Below, piece by piece: positions 23,970-30,533 of a stretch of 37,492 nucleotides of DNA. The DNA comes from Acetobacteraceae bacterium. Lineage in GTDB: Bacteria; Pseudomonadota; Alphaproteobacteria; Acetobacterales; Acetobacteraceae. The DNA is taken from contig JANXMB010000002.1 in assembly GCA_025354865.1 (NCBI GenBank), forward strand, positions 1 to 37,492. The letters run 5' to 3'. How positions within the stretch are numbered: the stretch's first letter is position 1; each line of letters begins with the position of its first letter. The position numbers and the translations under genes were made by a program. The notes under the pieces were generated by a model. The model saw only the letters and a program-made list of their open reading frames with translations. It did no database searches and was not told the DNA's origin.

Positions 23970-25201
23970 CCGAGGGACCCCTCAGCGGTTTGCGGGTGTT
24001 GGAACTCGCGGACGAAACGGGCCATTTCTGCGGCAAGCTGCTGGGCGATCTCGGCGCCGATGTCGTCAAGATCGAGCCGCCGGGCGGCGAGCTTTGCCGC
24101 AATATCGGCCCGTTCCTCGACGATGTGCCGCATCCCGACCGCAGCCTGTCGTTTTGGTATTACAACACCTCCAAACGCGGCATCGCGCTCGATCTGAAAA
24201 ACGCGGACGGGCGGGCTTTGTTTCGGCGTCTGGCGGCGGATGCGGATGTCGTGTTCGAAACGTTCCGGCCGGGCTATCTGGACTCGTTGGGATTGGGGTA
24301 TGAATCGTTGCGGGCGGATAACCCCGCCCTGGTGCTGTGCGCGCTGACCCCCTTCGGGCAGACCGGGCCGTGGCGCGATTATGCAACGACGGACCTGCTG
24401 CACATGGCAGCCGGGGGGGAAATGGCATCATGCGGCTACGACGGTTCGGATGTGCCGATCGCCCCGACCGGCGGGCATGCGTGGCACATGGGCTGCCATT
24501 ACGCCTACATGGCGATTATGGCCGCGCTGGTCTATCGCAGCGTGTCGGGGCAGGGGCAATACGTCGATGCATCCATCCACGAGGCCTGCGCGCTGACCAC
24601 GGAATCGGCGATCGCCAACTACATCTACCGGGGGGAGACGCTGATCCGGCAGACCGGGCGCCACCACGCCCCGGCGCCGACGATGCGCACGCAGTTCCTC
24701 GCCAAGGACGGGGTTTACGTGACGGCGCTGATCTCGGGCGGGCTGAACCCGCGCAATGTCGCGGCCCTGGCCGATCTGATGGACGCGCACGGCATGGCGG
24801 GGGATTTGAAGGACTCGAAATATGCCGATCCCGCCGTCGTCGCGGCGAGTACCGAACACATTGTGGATGGGCTGCTTGCGTCGTTCATTGCTAGTTTGCC
24901 GGCCGAGGACGTCTATCACGCCGGCCAGCAACGCGGCTTCACCTGGGGGGCGGTGCGCGCGCCGGAGGATTTGTTGGAGGATGGCCATTTGCAGGATCGG
25001 GGATTCTGGAAAACGGTGGAGCACCCGGAACTCGGCCGGCATTTCGTCTATCCCGGGGAGGCCGCGATTTATAACGGCACGCCCTGGGCGATTTCCCGCC
25101 GCGCGCCGCTGGTCGGGGAGCATACGGCGGACATATTGTGCGGCGAACTCGGCTTAACCCAGGCGGCGTTGGCGGCATTGCGAGAAAGCGGCGCGATCTG
25201 A
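23966..25201 (+). CDS. CaiB/BaiF family III CoA-transferase, second subunit lacking the catalytic Asp
   Basis: A 411-aa family III CoA-transferase starting MTEGPLSGLRVLELADETGH, with DLGADVVKIEPPGGE, KRGIALDLKNADGRALFRRL and SGQGQYVDASIHEA conserved. Where the catalytic Asp precedes the GMY-like block, this protein reads GGHAWHMGCHYA. Trp173 falls at the aligned position, so it probably cannot form the acyl-aspartyl intermediate. Two-subunit family III enzymes are known (for example BbsEF of toluene degradation), and a structural partner role is likely. The ATG overlaps the previous stop (ATGA). The SDR gene follows 60 bases downstream. Confidence 0.86.
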   Translation: MTEGPLSGLRVLELADETGHFCGKLLGDLGADVVKIEPPGGELCRNIGPFLDDVPHPDRSLSFWYYNTSKRGIALDLKNADGRALFRRLAADADVVFETFRPGYLDSLGLGYESLRADNPALVLCALTPFGQTGPWRDYATTDLLHMAAGGEMASCGYDGSDVPIAPTGGHAWHMGCHYAYMAIMAALVYRSVSGQGQYVDASIHEACALTTESAIANYIYRGETLIRQTGRHHAPAPTMRTQFLAKDGVYVTALISGGLNPRNVAALADLMDAHGMAGDLKDSKYADPAVVAASTEHIVDGLLASFIASLPAEDVYHAGQQRGFTWGAVRAPEDLLEDGHLQDRGFWKTVEHPELGRHFVYPGEAAIYNGTPWAISRRAPLVGEHTADILCGELGLTQAALAALRESGAI

Positions 25202-25261
25202 CGCCGGCTTGTCCAGCCCGACACCCTGTGGCACTGCATTGGGGCATAGAGGAGAGAATTC

Positions 25262-26014
25262 ATGGACTTGACAGGCAAAGTCGCGTTGGTGACCGGCGGC
25301 AACGGCGGATTGGGGCAGCGCATCTGCCACGCGCTGGCCAAGGAAGGCGTGCATATCGCGGTCATGTATGCGCAAAGCCGCGATCAGGCGGAAGCGGTGG
25401 CGGCCGAATTGAAGGCGAAGTATCAAATCGATGCCATCGCGTTCCAATGCGATATCGTCAGTCCCGCCGACGTCGATCGGCTGATATCGGATGTAACGGC
25501 ACGCTTCGGGCGGTTGGATATTCTGATCAACGATGCCGCTTACAACAAGGCAATTCCGTTCCACGATCTGGACAATTTGACGGAGTTCGAATGGGATAAA
25601 ATCCTGGCGGTCAATTTGACCGGCCCGATGCGGATGATCAAAGCGGTGGCGCCGATCATGAAGGCGCAGGGCCAGGGGCGGATCGTCAATATTGCCTCGG
25701 TTGCGGGTTTGCATCCGACGGGGTCCTCGATTGCGTACGCCGTATCGAAGGCGGGGCTGATCCATCTGACCCGCTGCATGGCGGTCGGACTGGCGCCGGA
25801 AACATTGGTCAACTGTGTCGCCCCCGGATTGATCGAGGGCACCCGAGCGACCGCCAATCTGCTGCCGGAAATGGTTGCCCGTTCCGCCCAGGGTGCGGTG
25901 TTGAAAAAAGCCGCCGACAAGGACGATTGCGCCGATCAGGTGGTGACGATGTGCCGCACGGAAACGATGACCGGCCAGACCGTGGTGATCGACGCCGGTC
26001 GGGTGTTCCACTGA
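25262..26014 (+). CDS. SDR family oxidoreductase
   Basis: A 250-aa classical short-chain dehydrogenase/reductase. The cofactor motif is TGGNGGLG (11-18), the structural loop is NDAA (90-93, in place of NNAG), and the active site is Ser146, Tyr159 and Lys163 (YAVSK). The MYAQSR sequence after the second strand suggests NADP(H) preference, which is an inference. ATG 25262 has GAGGAGA upstream. It is the third gene of the CoA-transferase operon and could reduce or oxidise a 3-hydroxyacyl or hydroxyl group on the activated substrate. Confidence 0.92.
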   Translation: MDLTGKVALVTGGNGGLGQRICHALAKEGVHIAVMYAQSRDQAEAVAAELKAKYQIDAIAFQCDIVSPADVDRLISDVTARFGRLDILINDAAYNKAIPFHDLDNLTEFEWDKILAVNLTGPMRMIKAVAPIMKAQGQGRIVNIASVAGLHPTGSSIAYAVSKAGLIHLTRCMAVGLAPETLVNCVAPGLIEGTRATANLLPEMVARSAQGAVLKKAADKDDCADQVVTMCRTETMTGQTVVIDAGRVFH

Positions 26015-26100
26015 ATCCAGGCGTCGATATTTCCCATCGGGCGGCGGGCGGCCCGTTGATATTCCCCCGGGAAGCAGCGGGCCGGGGGACGATTGTTGCG

Positions 26101-26180
26101 CTCGCGGTCGAAGTCAGCCGGACGATGCCGTCTGACTTCGACCGCTAGCCCTTGTTTTTGTGGGCCGATTCACCCGACTG
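26101..26180. repeat. Palindromic repeat module II (subtype b) plus partial module I
   Basis: The arms 26101-26121 and 26128-26148 contain GCGGTCGAAGTCAGCCGG and its near complement, around the loop ACGATG. This matches the hairpin at 33739-33788. It is followed by a degraded piece of module I that keeps GTGGGCCGATTCACC (about 26160-26174) but lacks the CCTAACGCTTG hairpin. The module lies between two convergent genes, and its edge supplies the last codons and stop of the SDR remnant. Confidence 0.85.
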
Positions 26181-26408
26181 CATAGGATGCTTCCGTCGGG
26201 ATCGGACCTCTATTTTAGCCTGCCTGAACAAGGCATCGACCCCGCGCGCCGCTCCCATTGTCTCGGCTTCGTTGCTGACAGCGATGTGGGCGTGTTCGCA
26301 ACGATATACGATATTGTCGGACGACCGGGCGATGCCCAGGCCGATGCCCAGGCCGATGCCGGATGCGGCCCCGGCGACGATCGCGGTCTTGCCCGCGATA
26401 TCCTGCAT
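26145..26408 (-). pseudogene. Truncated SDR gene, 3' end replaced by a palindromic repeat
   Basis: The first residues, MQDIAGKTAIVAGAASGIGL, are a normal SDR start with the TGxxxGxG-type cofactor motif. They are followed by a 12-nt duplication giving GIGLGIGLGIA, and after about 65 recognisable residues (AETMGAAR, AKIEVRS) the frame enters the repeat sequence and stops at TAG (26145-26147). There is no NAG loop, catalytic Ser, or YxxxK, so no activity is possible. It lies 16 bases downstream of the MFS gene on the same strand. I read it as the decaying 5' remnant of an SDR gene. Confidence 0.75.
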
Positions 26409-26424
26409 GGTTCGTATCGCCTTT

Positions 26425-27624
26425 TTATCGGTTGCGGCTTCGATAAGTCTCCGGCGCGTAGACGGCGAACAGCACCCCGGCGACGAGCATCAGCCCTGCG
26501 GCCACGATTAGCGATACGGTCGCGCCGAACAGATCCGCGATCGCGCCGAGCGCCAGCGGCCCCGCAACGTAGCCGATATCGCCGGCCATGCGGAACAGGC
26601 TCAGGGTCGTGGCGTTGCGTCCGGGCGGGGCGCTGTCGGCGGCATACACCGACGGGGCGGCGCCGCCGATCGCGCTGGCCACGCCCCAAACGATGTTGGC
26701 CGCCATGAACCAAGCGTAGGACGGGGCGAAGCAGAACAGCAGCATGCTGGCGCCGGACACGATGGTCGATGGCGCGATGACCGCTTTGCGCCCGAAATAA
26801 TCGGTCAGCATGCCGCCGGGGTAGGAGGCGAGCAGCCCGACCACGGTGCCCACCGCCAAGGCGAAGCCGATCTCGGTCACCGAGAGGCCCAGGCGGACGG
26901 TTCCGAGCACGGGGACGATGGCGAACAGGCCGCCGGTGCGGGCGGCGGCGTTAGCCATCGAGACGAGGCAGGCGAGCACGAAGCCGGTCTGTCGCCAGAG
27001 CATCGCGAAATCCGCCAGAAACGATCCGCCGGCCCGATTGCGCTTTGCCCCGCCGGTGCGGCCGATATCGCGGGTTTCCCCCAGCGCGAAGTAGCCGACC
27101 CCGGCCGCGAACAGCCCGGCGACGGAATAGACCCAGAACGGTGCGGTCAGCCCGTAATGCGCCGACAGCAGCCCGCCGGGGAACGGCCCGACCCCGGCGG
27201 CGAAGATGAACACGCCTTGATAGATGGAGACGATGCGGCCTCGGCGTTCGGGCGTGGTGATATCGGCGAGCACGATCTGCCCGGTGGTGACGATCAGCCC
27301 GGCCCCGGCGCCGGCCACGAAGCGGGCGAGGATGAACTCGGGGTAGCTGGCAGCGAGCGCGCACCACAGATTGCCGACGGTGGTGACGACCCCGCCCAGC
27401 GCGAGGGCGTGCCGCCGTCCCACGCCGTCCGACAGCCACCCGGCCGGTATCGCGCCGCAGAAGCGGGCCAGCCCGTAGATGCCGACGGCCATGCCGATGG
27501 CGGAGGCGGATACGCCGAAGGATTTTGCATAGAGCGGCAAGGCGGGGACCACGCCGCCGAAACCGAGCTGATTGATGCCGGCTAGCACGCACATCCAGAT
27601 CAGGGTTTTGTTCGCGGTCGTCAA
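26425..27624 (-). CDS. MFS transporter
   Basis: A 399-aa inner-membrane major facilitator with about 12 hydrophobic segments. The motif A-like loop GWLSDGVGRRHALALG lies between helices 2 and 3 (about residues 62-77), and GGMLTDYFGRKAVI repeats it in the second half. The start codon is TTG at 27624, with AAAAAGG about ten bases upstream; no ATG lies near the first helix. The translation begins MTTANKTLIWMCVLAGINQL. It is divergent from orphan SBP 3. It resembles drug/metabolite efflux permeases; the substrate is unknown. Confidence 0.9.
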   Translation of the reverse strand: MTTANKTLIWMCVLAGINQLGFGGVVPALPLYAKSFGVSASAIGMAVGIYGLARFCGAIPAGWLSDGVGRRHALALGGVVTTVGNLWCALAASYPEFILARFVAGAGAGLIVTTGQIVLADITTPERRGRIVSIYQGVFIFAAGVGPFPGGLLSAHYGLTAPFWVYSVAGLFAAGVGYFALGETRDIGRTGGAKRNRAGGSFLADFAMLWRQTGFVLACLVSMANAAARTGGLFAIVPVLGTVRLGLSVTEIGFALAVGTVVGLLASYPGGMLTDYFGRKAVIAPSTIVSGASMLLFCFAPSYAWFMAANIVWGVASAIGGAAPSVYAADSAPPGRNATTLSLFRMAGDIGYVAGPLALGAIADLFGATVSLIVAAGLMLVAGVLFAVYAPETYRSRNR

Positions 27625-27666
27625 AATCGGGATTACCTTTTTGCGGGCCAGGGGCTAACCGGGTGT

Positions 27667-27775
27667 CTAGAGCGCGATGACCGGAGGTGGAACCATCGAA
27701 GGTCTGAATCGCGCGACCAAACCGAGCGTTAGCGTGCGATATGCGAGCGCAAGCGAACACATCGCACGCTAACGC
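27667..27775. repeat. Palindromic repeat module III/IV
   Basis: It starts CTAGAGCGCGATGA, continues through a stretch ending GGTCTGAATCGCGCGA (module IV), and ends in a perfect 15-bp hairpin (module III): 27726-27740, GCGTTAGCGTGCGAT, and 27761-27775, its exact complement, around a 20-nt loop. The IV portion is highly similar to the reverse complement of 33892-33953. The III stem differs in sequence but the loop is related (GAGCGC, GCGAAC). It lies in the divergent region between the MFS and SBP genes, 20 bases before the SBP start. Confidence 0.88.
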
Positions 27776-27795
27776 AGGACGGGGGAAATACCATC

Positions 27796-29457
27796 GTGAC
27801 GAGCAAGGGCGGCCAGACGGGAAGCGGGAAGACTGGAAGCGGGAAGCGCGGCGGCTCGGCGGGGATCGGGCGGCGGGCGCTGCTGCAAACGGCGGCGGCA
27901 TCGGTGGCGGTGCCGGGTCTCGCCGCGCCGGCGCTGGCGGCCGACGAACGCCAGCGGGTGCTGAATTTCATGCCGCAGGTCGATCTCGCCACCCTCGATC
28001 CGCATTTCAGCACCACCAACGTCACCCGCAACCACGGCGGGCTGGTGTACGATCAGCTTTATGGCCTCGATTCCGCCTTCCGCGCGCAGCCGCAAATGGC
28101 CGAGGGGCATACCGTCGACGACGGCGGCAAGCGCTGGCGGGTCCGGCTGCGCGACGGCCTGAAGTTCCACGACGGGGAACCGGTTCTGGCCCGCGATTGT
28201 GTCGCCAGCCTGAAGCGCTGGGGCAAGCGCGATGTGCTGGGGATCGAGCTGATGCGCCTCGCCGATGAGATTTCGGCGGCCGACGATCGCACCATCGAAT
28301 TCCGCTTCAAGCAGCCGTTTCCGAAACTGCCGGAAGCGATCGGCAAGCCCGGCGCCTTCATGCCGGCGATCATGCCGGAGCGGCTGGCGTCGTTGGATGC
28401 CTTCAAGCACGTGCCGGAGATTATCGGCAGCGGCCCGTTCCGCTATGTCGCAGCGGAGCGGATGCAAGGCGTGCGCAACGTCTACGCGAAGTTCGACGGC
28501 TACGTGCCGCGCCCCAACGGCACGCCCGACCGAGCGGCGGGGCCGAAGATCGTGCATTTCGATCGGGTGGTTTGGACGACCATGCCCGATCAGGGCATCG
28601 CCTTGGCCGCCTTGCAGAAGGGCGAACAGGATTGGTGGGAATTCGCCTCCCAGGATTTGTTGCCGCTTATTCAGAAGGACCGTGCGCTGCGCGGCGAGGT
28701 GCTGGAAACCGAGGGCAACTACATCATGGTGCGCTTCAACCACATCCACCCGCCGTTCGACCGGCCGGAGATGCGGCGGGTCATCCTCCGCGCCCTCGAT
28801 CAGGAGGATTTTTGTGCGGCCGTGGGCGGGGCCGATGCGGCGCTGCGTCGGCCGGGTGTTGGATATTATCCGAAAGGGATGCCGGACGGGACGGATGCCG
28901 GCCTCGATGCCATCCGCAAGCCGCTGAGCGATGCGCAGGCGCGACAGGCGCTGAAAGATGCCGGCTACAACGGGGAGAAAATCGTCCAGTTCTCCCCGGC
29001 GGACTATCCCAATGTGCGCGTTGCGAACGAGGTGTTGGCCGATCTGTTGAAGCGGATCGGGGTCAATCTGGACTATGTCAGCACCGATTGGGGCACGATG
29101 ACGCAGAAGATGATCAAGAAGGATCTGGCGCTGGCCGGCGCCTGGAACATCCATATGCTGAACGTGCCGTGCCTGTCGGTGGCGTCCCCCTTGGTCAATT
29201 CCCGCCTGCGCGGTTCGGGGTCGGACGAGTCCGGCTGGTTTACCAACGCCAATTACGAGGAACTGCGCCGGCAATGGATGCTGGCCGAGGAACCCGGCGA
29301 ACGCCGCCGTCTGGCCGAGGCGCTGCAACGGGAATGCCTTGACAGCGTGCCATTGGTGCCGGGCGGGGTGACGCTGCAACCGGCGGCGTGGCGCGCCGAT
29401 CTGGAAGGCGTGCTGGGCGGGGTGCCCAAATTCTGGAATGTCCGACGCAGGAGTTGA
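27796..29457 (+). CDS. ABC transporter substrate-binding protein, SBP_bac_5 family, Tat-exported (orphan 3)
   Basis: A 553-aa family 5 binding protein. A 25-residue n-region rich in Gly, Lys and Ser (GSGKTGSGK, itself a small repeat) precedes the twin arginines (26-27) and hydrophobic stretch of a Tat signal ending near ALAAD. The mature part has QVDLATLDPHFSTTNVTRNH, KFHDGEPVLARDCVASLKRW and IIGSGPFRY, clearly paralogous to orphans 1 and 2. The start is a GTG with GACGGGGGAAA upstream. A TfdA-like dioxygenase follows after three bases. No permease or ATPase gene is adjacent, and the ligand is unknown. Confidence 0.9.
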   Translation: MTSKGGQTGSGKTGSGKRGGSAGIGRRALLQTAAASVAVPGLAAPALAADERQRVLNFMPQVDLATLDPHFSTTNVTRNHGGLVYDQLYGLDSAFRAQPQMAEGHTVDDGGKRWRVRLRDGLKFHDGEPVLARDCVASLKRWGKRDVLGIELMRLADEISAADDRTIEFRFKQPFPKLPEAIGKPGAFMPAIMPERLASLDAFKHVPEIIGSGPFRYVAAERMQGVRNVYAKFDGYVPRPNGTPDRAAGPKIVHFDRVVWTTMPDQGIALAALQKGEQDWWEFASQDLLPLIQKDRALRGEVLETEGNYIMVRFNHIHPPFDRPEMRRVILRALDQEDFCAAVGGADAALRRPGVGYYPKGMPDGTDAGLDAIRKPLSDAQARQALKDAGYNGEKIVQFSPADYPNVRVANEVLADLLKRIGVNLDYVSTDWGTMTQKMIKKDLALAGAWNIHMLNVPCLSVASPLVNSRLRGSGSDESGWFTNANYEELRRQWMLAEEPGERRRLAEALQRECLDSVPLVPGGVTLQPAAWRADLEGVLGGVPKFWNVRRRS

Positions 29458-29460
29458 GCC

Positions 29461-30357
29461 ATGACCGTCGCGATCCAACCGCAGCGCCCGGGTTTCGCCG
29501 GGCTGGTAACCGGCATCGATTGCACCGCGCCGTTGTCCCCGGCCGAGATCGCCGCCATCGAGCGCGGCATGGACGATTTCGCCGTGCTGGTGTTCCGCGA
29601 CCAGCGGCTGACCGACGAACAGCAAATGGCGTTCACCCTGCAATTCGGCGATATCGAGCGCACCGGCTACGGCACCGAACGCATCCATCTGCGGACGGCG
29701 GAGGAGGCGCGCAAATTGGGCAGCGGGATCGGCGATTTCTCCAACGTGCGGGCCGATGGCACGCCGCTGGCGCCGGATAGCCGCGCTTATATGTTCAAAT
29801 TGGCGGATCGGTTGTGGCATTCCGACAGTTCGTTCAAGGCGACGCCGGCGAAGTATTCGCTGCTGTCGGGCCGGGCGATCCCATCCTGGGGCGGGGCGAC
29901 GGAATTCGCCGATATGCGCGCCGCCTACGACGCCCTGGACGAGCGGACCCGGGCGGAGGTCGAGGATCTTGTTTGCCGGCACTCGCAAATGTATTCCCGC
30001 GAGAAGGTCGGCTTCACCGCTTTGACCGACGCCGAACAGCAGGCTTTCGCCCCGGTCCGCCAGCGTTTGGTGCGCCGGCATCCTACCAGCGGGCGCAAGT
30101 CGCTGTTCTTGTCCGCCCATGCCGGCACCATCGAGGGCATGAGCCTGCCGGAAGGGCGGATGCTGCTGCACGATCTCACGGAATTCGCCACGCGGGAGCG
30201 CTTTGTCTACGCGCATGCGTGGCGGCTGCACGATCTCGTGGTGTGGGACAATCGGACGACGCTGCATCGCGGGCGGCGGTTCGATCCGACCGAAGCGCGC
30301 GATGTGCGGCAAACCCGTTTGGCGGGCGACGGGCCGACGATCGAGCAGGGGGCTTAG
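29461..30357 (+). CDS. TfdA-like 2-oxoglutarate-dependent dioxygenase
   Basis: A 298-aa Fe(II)/2-oxoglutarate dioxygenase closer to TfdA than to TauD. It has LWHSDSSF (His120, Asp122), TTLHRG (His269) and a C-terminal RQTRLAGD (Arg283/Arg286 region) that binds 2-oxoglutarate. TfdA family members cleave ether or related bonds by hydroxylation, as in 2,4-dichlorophenoxyacetate. The real substrate here is unknown. ATG 29461 lies three bases after the SBP stop, with AGGAG overlapping it, so the pair is translationally close and probably functions together. Confidence 0.9.
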   Translation: MTVAIQPQRPGFAGLVTGIDCTAPLSPAEIAAIERGMDDFAVLVFRDQRLTDEQQMAFTLQFGDIERTGYGTERIHLRTAEEARKLGSGIGDFSNVRADGTPLAPDSRAYMFKLADRLWHSDSSFKATPAKYSLLSGRAIPSWGGATEFADMRAAYDALDERTRAEVEDLVCRHSQMYSREKVGFTALTDAEQQAFAPVRQRLVRRHPTSGRKSLFLSAHAGTIEGMSLPEGRMLLHDLTEFATRERFVYAHAWRLHDLVVWDNRTTLHRGRRFDPTEARDVRQTRLAGDGPTIEQGA

Positions 30358-30533
30358 CCATCGAAGCGGCGGTCGATCGGAGGCTTCGGCCGGCCTGGAC
30401 GGGCGGCGCGTTCTGTGCTTGATTTGTTCCTACGAACCCGCCTTGCGTGCCGGCTGGGAGTCAGGCGATCTGACGCGCCCGGCGGGTTGATCGCGACTCG
30501 GCGTCCCCCCAAACCCGTCCCGGTGCCCCCCCT

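Noticed and set aside
27769-30312. 847-codon open frame on the minus strand
   Set aside because: It is antisense to the SBP and TfdA-like genes, both of which have complete family motifs. The translation is low-complexity His/Arg/Gly-rich and results from high third-position GC.
30358-30533. Possible small gene or RNA before the SNF2 gene
   Set aside because: Only short inverted repeats (AACCCGCC / GGCGGGTT and GTCAG / CTGAC) are visible; there is no convincing reading frame with a ribosome binding site.
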